From assembly GCA_951394405.1 (NCBI GenBank), contig OX596340.1:2604001-2668000 (forward strand): a stretch of DNA of 64,000 bases, read 5' to 3'. The notes under the pieces are model-generated. The model searched no databases and was not told where the DNA came from. It saw nothing but the letters and a program-made list of their open reading frames with translations. Shown piece by piece: positions 34,415 to 46,235 of the stretch. Source of the DNA: Coprinellus micaceus. Taxonomy: Eukaryota; Basidiomycota; Agaricomycetes; Agaricales; Psathyrellaceae. Every line of letters starts with the position of its first letter. The stretch's first letter is position 1. Both the position numbers and the translations under genes were made by a program.

Positions 34415-37400
34415 ATGAACCAGAAAGCAAGGAAGGCTCCTAGTGCTGTGGTGCTGAGAACCCGGACGGCGAACCCAGGGCTACCGCCAGGCCCACCGCC
34501 ATCTATCCAGGAGACCAAGAACGCGTTGGTGAAGGTCAACGAACTCCTCGCGATCGCACCGAAGTTGAACCCCACCACGGACCTTGTGGCCGCAAGGCGA
34601 AAGTTGGTTGGCCCATCTGTGAGTGACTTACTGCATATTTATTGGAGCTCTGTGGACTAACTCTCATCGTAGATCATCCTGGCTCGCGGGATCCTCGCCC
34701 ATGGGAGAGATCATCTAGATATCAGTGCTCGCGTTGACAAGTGGTTGCTGGTACTCGACGCCAGACCTGAGTACGTTACGATCCCCGGTACCAAGCTAGA
34801 CCTCGCAATATTCGAAGACCCCGTGTTCACGTCGGGCGACAGCAAACCGGACAGCCCTCCTCAAGCCAATCCGAGTGCGGCTGGACTACTGATCAACGCT
34901 GAAGCACCCCCTGGGCAGACGGAGACACCTGGATCAACCGAGAACCAAATAAACATCGACCAAGAAGCCCACCGCCTGGCCGAACATAGGCGCGCGGTTC
35001 AAGAGGCCGTCCTTCGACCGGGTTCGGGCGTTGCAGCGCAGGAACAGGGCAACAAGGCCGAGCAGCGATCTCTCCCTGCAGGGACTTCGGGCGAACGTCA
35101 GAGTGATGAAGATGGGCAGCCCCAAGTATCCCCCACAGTGCACCAGCTAGATGAATCTGGCGAGGACGCAGAGGGGAGTGACGATCCCAGTATGTTTACC
35201 TTCAGATCGAAATACCAGCGATAAGAGATTCTGATATAAAATATAGACGATCTGGATGAGGAGGTTGTCCCGGAGCGACCCGACCATTTCGGTTTCGAAC
35301 AACAGGACTACCCAGGACAAGACGTTGACCGCGAACACGTGGATGGCTTGGGTGACGAAGGGATTGGATTCAATAAGAGGAAAGTCCAGGACGAAGGGGA
35401 GAGCCCGGATGAAGGTGGCCTCGATGACGACGTCGCTGATCAGCAGTTCAAGCGAAGGAAGATATACGAATCTCCTCCCAAAGTTCGAACCCTGAAACAA
35501 TCGAAGGGCGATCAGTGGAAGGAAGATGAAGCCAGGACGGGAGGGGAGGTTGAGGCGAGCGGAAACGCGGGCGAAGCAGACTCAAGGGCAAACAAGGATA
35601 GCATTCAAACATTGGCGGACAGGGAGGCAGCCCTAGCAGAAGCGAGGAGAGGCAAGCACCGGGAGAGCGATTCCAGGGGAAACCAGAGCGGAGCGACGAA
35701 CATTGAGAGGAACGCTCAGTCGGGAACAGTAGTGCCCACGAAAGACGCCAACGTAACAGGTGACCCCGAGGAGCAAGAAGACGATCGGCGAATCATCGTT
35801 GTCACTGGTCACGAGCTTTACGAGAAGCCATGCGAGTCGTGCCAGTCAAGGCCGGGGCAGCTGTGCTACAAGCCTCTGCCCCCCCCGCTGAAGCCAGGGG
35901 ACGGAGGCAAGACGGGCAGGGGTAAGGCAACGCGGAAGTCAAATAAACGTAGACTTGTCTGTCATCCATGCGCCGTCCGGAAGGTGAAGTGCTCCCTTTC
36001 GAGCGTCCAGGTGAAGAAGGAGTCCGAGGGGAAGAGCGGGGAAGGGTCTATCGAAGCGAGCGAGGCGCCCCACACAAAGGGGAGAGCTGCGGGTTCAGGG
36101 GATGGGAAGGAGGAAGAGACTGCGGAGAGGAGGGGTGAGTCGGGTGGAATGAGGAGCGATGGGGACGGTGGGGACAAAAACGCAAATGAGGAAAGAAAGA
36201 GGTTGGGAGGAAAAAAGAGAAAGGGAAAGGACAGGAACGTACGAGGACGAGGGAAGACCACAGGAATATCTGAAGACGAGGACGTCAATATGGAGATCGA
36301 CGACGCACTCACCGGAGAGAAGAACAAAGCTGAAAGCTCTGCCGGGGAGAGGGAGCCCGTACAACATCGAGTCGTCGTCCGAACGAGAGAAGGGGGTGAA
36401 GGGCCAGCTCCTGAACGGCGCAAGGGCAAAGGACCGGCCCGTGCTTCGGCAAAATCCGAAGTGGATGGGGCTCGAACAACGAACGATGAGAACGACATGG
36501 AGGTTGGTGGTGAGATAGCCCCAGGCGGAACCTCGGTCAACACGCGTTCTATGCGAGGGGTGAGTACTATTTATTTACCAAGGGCGCAAACGCTGATCCA
36601 CTGACACACCAACGTAGAGCACGGCCAACCAGGCATCTGAAATGGCCGAGAGCACTCTCAAACGGGTACGTCCAGCCCAGGTGGGCGAGCTTCTCGAGGG
36701 AGGTGTAGAAGTGGTAGTCGAGAGGCTCGTCTTGGAACAGCAAGATCTGGACTCTAAGGTGTCCGATGTGCATGCAGAACTCCGTGTTGTCGAGCGGATG
36801 CAGGACCATCTCCATCAACGCAGCTCGGTGGCTGAGGAGTCCCTCCACAGTCTTGAGGTCGAGTACCGAGAGGGAAGTGACCTCCTCTCCGGGACCGTTG
36901 ACCACCTTCGGGCGAAGGTTCACGGGGACCACGGGCGGCGACTGGACGAGATAGAGAGACGAGTTGCTGAGAGGCATATTGACGCCAAACTGTTGGACAA
37001 GGTCGTCGTCCAAACAGCGAACGTGGATTCTCGCATAGCAGTTGTGGAGCAGATGGTGAACCAAACTGCTGTAGGAGGGCCTTCGACTCAGGTTGGCCCA
37101 GAACTCCAGACGGTGCTAGCCAAGCTCAGGGAGGATATCAAGACCGACGTCTTTGAACTTGTCTCCGATCTTCAGAGGCGGCTGGAGACCCTGATGGTTC
37201 AGCACTTTGGAACCTTGCAATCATCCCCAGTAATGCGGGCCTCTCACGCCTCGGTTGGGATGAGGTCTGATGGAAGCACTGGTGGAGCGGCAATCATTCA
37301 ACCTCAGTCGAACGTTCGACCTAGCGCACTGGCTAATCGTCGACTCTTCGTAAGTTCGGCGACCCCTCGTTCGACATGACGATCGACTCACATCGTGACA

Positions 37401-38312
37401 CAGATGCCTGGAGGACAGCCCACAAGGGTGGAACCTCCGTTCGCTCGATCCCCATCCGCACCGTCCTCGCTTGCGGGATCTGGTAGACGAGGGATAGCTG
37501 TGAACCAAGGGCCATCTCAAATGCATCAAGCTCGTGAGGCCGTTTCACGAAATCAACCACAGTCTACAGGCCCCCAGGGGAGTGGAAACTGGCATTCGAC
37601 GGAGCAACACACCGGACGACCCAATAATCAAGGCAACACATATATCCTCGCACCCATCGATCCAAGTCCTTTCTTTGGCACTGCCCCTCATGTCTACTCT
37701 CCGGACGAAGGCGACGGCAACGCCGGAAATCGAAGCAATACAGGACCGAGCAACGCTCCAGCTAGGAACCAAGGCAGCACCACGTCGGGGACAAATACAG
37801 CCCAATTACCCCCCGGGTCTGAATACATCGACAACAACCAATCCACGTCTTCGAACCGCCCTGGAGCTCACGCATCAGAACCTCCCAGGCCCTCCAATGT
37901 GCAGTTCATGGTCCGTGACCAGTCGATCTCTCAGCATCGACAAAATCGCATGAACGTGAGGCCTGACATGGAACAATACATCGCAGCACAGCAAGGCAAC
38001 GAGAGCATGCAGGGTCACGCAGGGCCAAGTCACTCGGCCGGTTTGCACCAACAGTCGAATGTGTCGGGACGGGCGGGCATACCCAGCGTTGGCCCGAACG
38101 TGACCTACTACACTACGGCGACGGCGGGGACATCGGGAGATCGAACTGCATCCTATATCGGTGATGATGAGTCTGGGGGGAGCTACGTGCAGTATTCCAT
38201 GGCATCTGACGGGGGGGTACCGCATCATATGCGAGCAGGGTGGGGGGACAACAATTCGCGCCTTACCTCGGCCGCCACCACGAATCACCAGCTGTCTGGG
38301 CATGGCGTATGA
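34415..38312 (+). CDS. Large Zn2Cys6-like / coiled-coil protein, putative DNA-binding cargo
   Basis: Five exons with matching phases: 34415-34618, 34673-35189, 35247-36559, 36618-37349, 37404-38312; about 1,220 residues. An N-terminal helical region (VKVNELLAIAPKLN) and an acidic/Gln linker lead to two Cys clusters: PCESCQSRPGQLCYKP, and after about 30 basic residues RLVCHPCAVRKVKCS. Each has C-x2-C-x6/7-C, as in a fungal binuclear zinc cluster, but the basic half comes second and the spacer is long. A highly charged Glu/Lys region follows, then long heptads (VVERLVLEQQDLDSKVSDV) and a Gln/Ser/Gly-rich tail. Probably a nuclear DNA-binding protein; target unknown. Convergent with the HMG-like gene. 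Confidence 0.72.
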
Positions 38313-38508
38313 TCACTCTTTCATGAGAATATCGCTTATCGCACATTACGTTGTACCTCTTACTGTACGCCAAATCTCTGAAATGTAAGATGATTTCCGA
38401 CTGTCAGCACCATTACTAGTCCCGTCGTCATCGCATGGCGAGATACATATGCAAATTTATACATTTTAGGGACAAAGTATACATAGCTGAGTAGAAGCGT
38501 CTTTAGCC

Positions 38509-39195
38509 CTACAAACCCCCGGCGTAGCGCGAATTCTCCCTCTTACGACGAGTAGCGGATGTCAGTTGCCAGTACTTACCGCTGGTCGCATTCGAAAGGA
38601 TGTCCCGGTCTTCTGCGGACTGCTTGCGAGGGCTGCCCCTGTCACTCACATCTCCATCTTCCTCGTTGATATGATCAGCTTCGTCGAACGCGGCCGTGGA
38701 GTCTGCAGCAAGGGTTTCAGTCGCCATCATCCTCACCCTTTTCCCTTTTCCCTTTCCTTTTCCCTTTCCCTTTCCCTTTCCCATTTCCATTTCTCTCTCT
38801 GCAGACTCACGCGTCTCGTCATATAATCCTTCCTCTATGGCGGCCTTCTTTGACTTCTTGCCCTTTGCAGAGGATTTAGTAGGCGCCGTCTCCGGATCTG
38901 GAAGATTTGGCGTCACGTGCGAGGGCCCCACGTGCTCCAAGCCAATGTCCTCAGCATTTGGGCTTGCTTCCCTCCCCATCGATCGCACGACACCTCGAAT
39001 AGGCGTTCCCTCTTCGGATACCTCTGGGTCGCCTTTTCTACCCCCAGTCTTGGTCTTTTTCTTCTTGGATTTCTTGCCCTGGCGGTCCTTGGGTTCCGAA
39101 GGCAAGACTTCCGACTGGCCATCGTTCTCCCCACTGGCAACACCTTCTCCCTTGTCCCTCTCGTCGTCGCTCGGTGACTCCTTTAAATCTTTCTG
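38509..39195 (-). CDS. Lys-rich reading frame, possible 3' exon of the HMG-like gene
   Basis: An open minus-strand stretch coding a highly basic and acidic tail: DRQGKKSKKKKTKTGGRKG, a (GK)n run encoded by a CCCTTT repeat near 38740-38790, and an end at RYAGGL. No ATG precedes it. A GTAAAC donor near the stop of the upstream gene with an AG acceptor at about 39139 would splice it in phase as a sixth exon. Alternatively it is a separate or decayed gene. Composition (Lys/Glu-rich) matches the upstream gene's C-terminus. Confidence 0.45.
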   Translation of the reverse strand, partial: QKDLKESPSDDERDKGEGVASGENDGQSEVLPSEPKDRQGKKSKKKKTKTGGRKGDPEVSEEGTPIRGVVRSMGREASPNAEDIGLEHVGPSHVTPNLPDPETAPTKSSAKGKKSKKAAIEEGLYDETRESAEREMEMGKGKGKGKGKGKGKRVRMMATETLAADSTAAFDEADHINEEDGDVSDRGSPRKQSAEDRDILSNATSGKYWQLTSATRRKRENSRYAGGL

Positions 39196-39207
39196 CTCTA
39201 CCTCATC

Positions 39208-41836
39208 TCAGCGTTTACCCCCCTTCTCCTTTAATGGCTTACTTCCACCCCGTTTCCCATCGTCCGGGAGTATGACTCCCTGTGAGAGCTTCTGCTTTCG
39301 GTTGCTGCGCTTATTTTTGTCCCTCTCTTTACGGGGCCCCTCTGCGCTGTGGCCCCGAGTCGGTTCTGCAATCATTGTCTCGGCGTCATTCTTCACCTTT
39401 TCTCCTGTTCCGCCTACCCTCGCCCCGGGTCGTCCCTGGGGCGACCCCTCGTCGTCCACCACCGGGTTCTTTGGAGGTTTGTCATCGCCATCTTTGATTT
39501 GCTTCGATGACTCAGTCACCACAGTCGCCCTTGAGAGAGGCGACGATTGAGTCGGCGGGACGTTAGGGTGATTGGCCTCGATTGTGAGGCCCTGGGTTGC
39601 TTCGACGAGACTGGTGGAACCAGGACTATGTTCCCTGTCTTGAGTACCTATTTCCGGAGGAGGCGGCATCTTGGAGTGTGGGGGAGCTTTCTCCGCTTGG
39701 GTGGGACGTTGAGTCGGCCGTGGTTTGGGGACCTCCTTCTTCTTCGTTGTCCCCCCATCCTTCGACGTGTCACCGCTTGCCTTCGGGGCTGATGATCCAC
39801 CCCTCGGAGGGTCAGGAAGAGAAGTGACGTGTTCCTTTCCTTTCGTTGGAGCCTTCCTCTGACCCTCTTTCCCGGAAGACTTGGCTCTCTTGGTGTCCGT
39901 AGGCCGAGAGGCGGAGCCCTTCTTTCCCTTGCGTGTTGCCGGCTTGACGTCGGAGGCTTCATCTTCTGGGAGATATTCTTCCTCCACCCTCTCCGCGAAG
40001 TCCTCGCCATCCCAATACCCCCGGAATTGAAAGGCTGTTAGACCCTGCTGCTGGCGGTCCCACCAGTGCAATACCAGCTTCTTACAGTTCTTCACGTTGT
40101 ATGCTCCAGGATCTTTAAGGGGTTCCGCTCCTTCGGGGAGGTATTGAGGGTCAATATACTTGGAAACATTATCGCAAATATTGACCCATGAAGGGCCATT
40201 GTTAGCCCTCATCGGCTGACCTTGTGCTCTGGCTGTATGGATACCTATCAGCAGGTCTCGAGGGGGGGGGGGGGGCACGAGCGACGTACCCCAATCGAAA
40301 TGCATGAACCTCCTGACCACTGAGGGATACCATACGTAGTCCTTCAACGGCTTATCCTTTTGGTTGGGATCCGGTAAAATGGCCTCGCCTCGGGCGTTTA
40401 CCTCAAATGTCATTGATTTTGCGGTCACCCTTCTGTCAACGATTTCGCCTTCCTGAGGAACTGCCTTCTTGGCAAATGCCGCGTAATGGTTCAACAGATC
40501 GACTCTCTCAAGGTAGGACTTCGCAGCAAGTTTGTACGATGCCCCGTTGCTTCCGAGCTCATTGTTAAAATCGAGGCTCACTAAGATTGTATTAAGTTAC
40601 CCCGAGTTTGGGTATCAAGGAAAACCGACTAACCAGCGATGATGTCGTTGTTTGAGTCTTCGTAGTTCGCCAAGATGAAAAGCCGAACCCCCATCTGCCG
40701 GTATAAGTCCTGAGCAAGAAATCGAATAACCCGACAAGCTTCTTTCTCCGCGAGACTGGATGAAGCAAGGTTAATGCAGGATCGAGAACGGGCGCCTAAA
40801 GGACTCACCCCTTCCGTACCTCCTCGGAGGGACCGTCAGTTCGCCAATCTGTCGCCAAAACTTCGTATCTCTCCTTTTCCTCGGGCAACAGTTGATCCCA
40901 CTCAGCCGAGAGGGCCTTCTGGAAGAAGTTGAAGAGAGAAGGTGCCTTTCCGCCCACCGGGGGTGTGATATCGTCGTCGTCGACAAGGTCGAGGTCAACT
41001 TTGGTAGTAGCCTCTCCAGGCTTCATTCCAGTGTTGGCTTCGAACATCGCCCTCTGAGTTGCGGCTACCAATGCCATGTTCTGTTTGTAGAAAACTTGCC
41101 GAGCGGTCCAGTTTACAGTCCATCGGACAGGTTCCCGACGGGTCCTTGCGCGCTGACTGAGCCATATCCTGACATGCTAAAGTCATTAACGAGTCAGCCT
41201 ATGTCGGCCGGATGTCGGATGCTGAGAACTTACACTGAACAGGTTCTTGGTTTGCAGCTGCGTGAGGGCCTGACCTTGTCGAATAAGGTCATCGCGGAAG
41301 CTTTCTCCGGTTTTTATGGCGATCTCTTTCCTTTCTTTGGCAGAGGTGAAGCGGTACCTTTGCCTGAGGCCCAGTAGTTGTTCGAGCTGGGAAGGGGTGA
41401 ACTTCGAATCCAAACCTCTGTCCTCCTCCAGGAGTTGATCCTCAATATCGTCCTGATCGGGTGAAGGGTCGACATTATCTTTGCCTTCGTCGCCTTGGAT
41501 GGAGCTCTCGTCACTCTGGCCTTTATCAGACGAAGTGCTGCTCGATTCGTCCGACGAAGTGCTGCTCGATTCGTCCGACGAAGTGCTGCTCGATTCGTCC
41601 GACGAAGTGCTGCTCGATTCGTCCGACGAAGTGCTGCTCGATTCGTCCGACGAAGTGCTGCTCGATTCGTCCGACGAAGTGCTACTCGATTCGTCCGAAG
41701 ACGAGCTGGAGGAATCCTCGGGCGCGGGGTCTGGGGAATGCTCGGATTGTGGGTGAGACCTGGCTGAATTCTCGGAGTCTGAGGAAGGGGAGGCCCTGTC
41801 GGAGCTGTTTTGGACTCTCTGAGAGCGGGGTGCCAT
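39208..41836 (-). CDS. HMG-box-like, Ser/Lys-rich nuclear protein of the KDZ island
   Basis: Five exons in phase: 41234-41836, 40820-41176, 40634-40745, 40290-40580, 39208-40244; 799 residues. N-terminus MAPRSQRVQ, then seven copies of an eight-residue DESSSTSS repeat. Residues about 270-310 (APSLFNFFQKAL, EWDQLLPEEKERYEVLATDW) resemble an HMG box: aromatic core, Trp, Leu-Pro, EK..Y and a terminal W. A central Trp-containing region (VVRRFMHFDWG, VLHWWDRQQQGLTAFQFRGYW) is conserved-looking but unknown, and the C-terminus is disordered and basic. Divergent from the KDZ transposase gene with 148 bp between starts. The HMG comparison is by eye only. Confidence 0.68.
40261..40276. repeat. Poly-G run in an intron
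   Basis: About 14 consecutive G inside intron 4 of the HMG-like gene; prone to slippage or sequencing error but outside coding sequence. Confidence 0.7.
41528..41700 (-). repeat. 24-bp coding minisatellite (about seven copies)
   Basis: Near-perfect direct repeats of a 24-bp unit encode repeated DESSSTSS in the HMG-like gene. The last copy carries single substitutions. All units preserve the frame. Confidence 0.9.
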
Positions 41837-41891
41837 GTTTGAGAACAGAGAAGGAGATGACCTGGAAGAAAGATAAATGAGGAGCACTTGG

Positions 41892-41899
41892 GTATAAAT
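41892..41899 (+). promoter_or_regulatory. TATA box of the KDZ transposase gene
   Basis: TATAAATA, 86 bp upstream of the ATG at 41985, oriented toward the transposase in the short divergent intergenic region. Confidence 0.55.
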
Positions 41900-41984
41900 A
41901 GGGGCATGGAGCTCACCGTCCCACATCCCTGCCCTTCAAACACATTGACTCTCATCTTGGATCTCAATCTGCAATCGCCTCAAT

Positions 41985-44900
41985 ATGGTTAGCAAGATCG
42001 TGATGAGCCGCAAGAGGGCTCGCACAGCCGACTACATTGGCCGCTTCACCAATCGTGGCTACAAGGGTCGAGTCGTCAAGGAAGGGACTCGAAGCTCCCG
42101 CACCAAGACCGCCAACTATCCAGCACTTGAACCGCCTCCGAAGCCAGTGTATGGAAAGCGTCCCAGATTGGATAGATACTCCCCCGATAGAGACGTGATC
42201 CTCGCTCCCCCCTCACCTTCTTCATCCTGCTGCGATGGGCCGGCCGACAATACAGTCCACGAAACAACTTACGATTCACATGGCGGAGAACATATCCCAC
42301 AGAATGACTCCCCAAACCCCTTATTGGAGGCACCAGAGGGTAAAAGTCGCTCCGGAAGGGTTAGTCGTCTCGCACCCTAATTTACCTGAAGGGTATTCTT
42401 TTGACATGTCGACTTTAGAGAAGTCAAGATTATCTGGACGAATGGCAGAGGACAAGGGTGGCTTCATATCTCAATCGGGTCATACTAGGAGAGGGCCACG
42501 GAGGTGATGTATGCACAATGTGCACAATTGGGAACGCGGACTGGAAGTGCCTCGAGTGCATCGGGCAGCCCCGTCTGTGCACTAGTTGCTGCAGGGTTTC
42601 TCATCGAGCAAACCCTCTGCACCGAATCGAAAGGTGGACGGGCACCCACTGGAGGCCGGCGTGGCTGTGGCAAGTCGGCTCGGTCGTGTGCCTTGGGCAT
42701 GGTGGTGGGCCGTGCCCGAAGTATGAGGCCTCCCTCGAGCGGCTCGAGGAACGACTTGTATCAGTGAACGACGTGATCAACCTCCAAGAGGACAACAATT
42801 TTGGCGCCAAGCCCGAGGTGGTGGCCATTGGGTGTGGGGAACTTGTCGTGTACGTCCACACCAATGGTTTCCACTACATCCCTACCTATCCTTGCTGGTG
42901 CTCCGACGGCCTCGACGACGACTTGCAGTACCTGGACCGCCAACTCTATCCGGCTTCCTGGAAGAATGTTTCCACTGTCTTCACCTTTCAGGTTCTCAAC
43001 GTATTCCACCTCTTGAAGGTCCATTCGCACATGTCGACCGACCAGTATGCCAGCATTCTCGAAAGGGTCACGAACTTCGTGTTTCCGGCCAAATCGCCGG
43101 TATGTTCCTCAGTGTAGCTCTAGGGCGTAGCTCACCGTCAGCCACAGGACCGACGAAGGGAACTGGCACGGGCATGGCTCCAGTGGAATTACCTTACGAG
43201 CTTGAAACGTCACGGGTTCGGACACACCCAGCCTGGTGACCAACCGGGCAAGGCAGAACTTGGATTGTTTTGCCCCGCCTGCCCTATCCCCGGGGTTAAC
43301 CTTCCCGATGACTGGAAAGAGGATAAAAATACGTGAGTGTAATTCCAACGATATAAAATGCCATAGGGAGACTCACTAAGTGCTCACATCGCTGCAGGTG
43401 GCTTTATCGCCGGTATCTCGTGGCCGATGGGAATTTTGTGTTGGATCATCTGGCGAATCGAAGAGGGCGGGACGGGACCAACCTTACCAGTGGGGCCGCC
43501 TACATGACCGAGCCCACTCGCTATGCCAAGCATGTGGAAGCTGGCAGGGAGACTCAAGAGGTGAGTATTTCGCCCACCATCTATGCGCCGTAAAAAGACC
43601 CGCGTCTATTGCTTGGACCCGGCCGAGCAATGTTCGGCAAAGGCCGAGCGTCACGTGGACTCGCGTTTGGGCGCTTACACCCCGATAAAATTTCGTCTTG
43701 TTGTGTACCTCCTGCACGAATCCCAATTACTGTTAAAGTATTGGAGTGACCAGGAATCGAACCTGGGACCATCCGTTGACTAGACTGGACGCTCTACCAC
43801 TGAGCTACCACCCTATGGATAGACAGTGTGCAGATGTTGATACTATGGGGCCTTAAACATTCCCCATACACAGGCTCGTCACCATGTGGGATACAGTCAC
43901 ATATAGCACTGCACCAATATCAAGTCTAGGCTGTCGATTGACCACTTCCAACAATTACACTTATATTACTCGATGGCTCAACCCCGTTCGACTCACAGCC
44001 CCCCACCTGCAACAAGCTGCGCGCGGTATCCGAGAAGAACGTGTACAAGAAAGGTTACGACGCGACGGGAGTTGTCGCAATTGCATGCGCCCGCCATGGG
44101 TGTTTCGCGCCCGGATCCGTTGTAGACATGCAGAAGGGTGAGAGGTGAGTGGACTTTGCACCCGATAGACGAATTCGAGTCTCACCGGGGTACCTATTCA
44201 GACAATTGAACGTTGACTATGCCTTTTGCCAAGCGATGAAAAACACGAAGGCCTTCAAGACACCGGGCGTCGTACTCGCTTACGACGTGAATTGCCAGTA
44301 CTCCGTCAACTTTCGTAAGCGAGTTGACAACGCTCGGTATCTCAAGTGCGACCCAGACTTCCCTATTGACTTTGTCATTGGGTTGTTCCACGTTCATGGC
44401 CACAAGGACGACTGCCTGTCACGCTTTGCCCCGACGTTCTTCCCTGGAGCAGGCGTTACCAGCGGTGAAATACTGGAGTCTCTCTGGAGTACTATGAATG
44501 GTGCGGCGGGGATAACAAGGAACATGCTACTATCCAACAGATCCGAGCTACTGGACGCCTGCATGGCTGACAGCAATTGGCGGAAGCTTCAAATGTTGGG
44601 TTCGTAGCCTTCTCGTGTAACGGCCGGTTCAAATAAATCTCAATATGTCTTAGGACCCTATCTCGTCAAACAATTAGAGCTGGCCCGGTCCGAAGTCAAA
44701 GAGGCAGCCAACGACTTCAAGGGGATCAATGAAAATACGTCTATCCGGCTACGCAAGCGATGGAAGGCTCAAATGAAGGAGGCAAATGAAGCCCGTCGAT
44801 CGGATCCACATGCGATGGACGTGTACAATGTAGTCGTTCCCAAAGGCCAGTGGCCAACCTTCTTTCGTCTCATTTATCATTTTTTACTTACGGTGTGTCT

Positions 44901-46162
44901 AGTTGCTACCCAGGATATCGTCCAAGCCCAACTAATGGAGGAAGAGCGAAATGGGGTCGAGATCCGAGGGGTCGTCGAATGGCTTGCAGATGCCATAAGG
45001 ATCCAAGAGTCTCAGTTGAGTGCCTCAAGTCGGTTTATCCCTGAGATACACCCTCCCTAATTTGTTCGATTCTTCTCACTAGAATAAACCTGCGCTCTCT
45101 CATTGACGCTTCGAAAGATCCTTCATCCATGGTGACTATCGATCTGGGGAAGAAGTCGACAAATCTCGGCAAGGATATCACTGCCCTCAATAGGCAGGCT
45201 TCCGCCCTCTTCCCGGATGTAGACCTTGAACGTGAAGTGGGGTCGCAATGGGAGCACAATGGCGTGGAAATCTGCGTCTGCGAGGACGAGTGTTCTTGTG
45301 CCGAGCTTGCAGAACTTCCCTGGGGTCGCCGAGTCTCCGACATAAGCGCATACCCAGAACTCGTCCCCATCCCTCTCCCATCGAGCTTCAACGAACTCCC
45401 CGACGGATGGAAACCCTACGCAAAGAAAGAGGAAAAGTTGCGGATCGCACAGGCCGAGGAAGCACTCGAAGCATTGCGTGGAGAGATCGCCCATAAGTCC
45501 TTCCTGTATCGGGACAACCGGACCTGGGCGACTGGAAAGCGAGGCCGCACACGATCGTATGCCGAGATCAATGAAATCGAAAGGAAGATGCGGGGCCATA
45601 TCAAGCGATACAAGGCCGCGTTATGGGCGCTTCGGCGCCTTGGAAAAGCTCGGAAAATCACGCGCTTCAAAGACATCACGAGGGCCGATACCAAGGCGGT
45701 GACGGCCATCTTCGATCCAAACAAAAGGGGCGAGAGGAACGAGGGATTGTCCTGGATTTGGCATGTCGTGGTTGAAGGGAAGAAAGACAAGAAGGGCTAT
45801 GCTCGGGAACGTAAGCCACACCTCGTAATCGCCGATACGAAGACCCTGCTGACGGAGGCACTCGGACAGTTTATCGCGTGAACTGGATTAGGGCAAGATC
45901 TCGTCGCGATAGATGGGCAGAAGAGGTACGCTACGTCAAGGCCGAGATGCAGTGGTACATCCGGTATATGGACCATTTCGAGAAGCGTGCTAGGAAATGG
46001 GCGAAGCTTGACTTGGGCGATGGATATTCGTCGTATGCGAACAAGCAGGCGGATATGTGGAGACGTCTCGGGCAGGAAAGCAGGAACCTGTTTGGCGGTC
46101 ATACACCACTTCCAGATCTGGGCGAGGATAGTAAGGCGGCAGACGACGATCCAATCGAATAA
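41985..46162 (+). CDS. KDZ (Kyakuja-Dileera-Zisupton) family transposase with CxC2-type cysteine cluster
   Basis: DDE-type transposase of a DNA transposon class abundant in agaricomycetes. Nine exons join with correct phases: 41985-42359, 42419-43099, 43142-43332, 43398-43560, 43999-44144, 44202-44599, 44654-45032, 45083-45810, 45870-46162 (1,117 residues, no stops). N-terminus MVSKIVMSRKRAR; CxC2-type zinc region VCTMC...CLEC...LCTSCC followed by PLHRIERWTG; the linker FCPACPIPGVNLPDDW; first acidic motif LVADGNFVLDH; TCNKLRAVSEKN and CARHGCFAPGSVVDMQKGER; second Asp AYDVNCQY; FHVHGHKDDC; the Glu motif SGEILESLWSTMNG; and a C-terminal helical domain with SWIWHVV and RARSRRDRWAEEV. In-frame exon 7 may hide one further 84-nt intron (44828-44911). 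Confidence 0.92.
43592..43814 (-). repeat. tRNA-headed SINE-like unit inside a transposase intron (tentative)
   Basis: On the minus strand a tRNA-like head (43814-43742) is followed by about 145 bp of unrelated sequence and a T5 run at 43596-43592 that could end Pol III transcription. The whole lies in intron 4 of the KDZ gene. No target-site duplication was identified. Confidence 0.35.
43742..43814 (-). tRNA. tRNA-like sequence, probably a tRNA pseudogene (anticodon uncertain, AGT/Thr possible)
   Basis: Seventy-three bases fold as a tRNA with a D arm (GCTC/GAGC) containing a good A box (TAGCTCAGTGG), a perfect T arm CCAGG-TTCGATT-CCTGG with B box GGTTCGATTCC, and an acceptor stem AGGGTGG/TCACTCC with one A-C mismatch and two G-U pairs. 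The anticodon stem pairs only if one A is bulged (TCC-A-GT / ACGGA), giving loop CTAGTCA and anticodon AGT with an unusual pyrimidine at position 37. The extra base makes it 73 instead of the expected 72. It sits antisense in the 438-nt intron 4 of the transposase gene. Confidence 0.6.
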
Positions 46163-46235
46163 GTACGTAGACTTCGAGGTACAAGAATTAACTGTTGCGT
46201 CCGATCATCACACTTTCCCTCCATCGATAACTTCC

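Noticed and set aside
38566..39550. Plus-strand ORF rich in Phe/Pro/Ser
   Set aside because: Antisense of the Lys/Glu-rich minus-strand frame and the CCCTTT repeat.
41461..41880. Plus-strand ORFs with repeated IRPTKCCS or FVRRSAAR
   Set aside because: Antisense frames through the 24-bp minisatellite; the minus-strand gene with five phased exons explains it.
43742..43814. Call as a functional tRNA gene
   Set aside because: Acceptor mismatch, a bulged base in the anticodon stem, a pyrimidine at position 37 and no close terminator argue for a pseudogene or SINE head.
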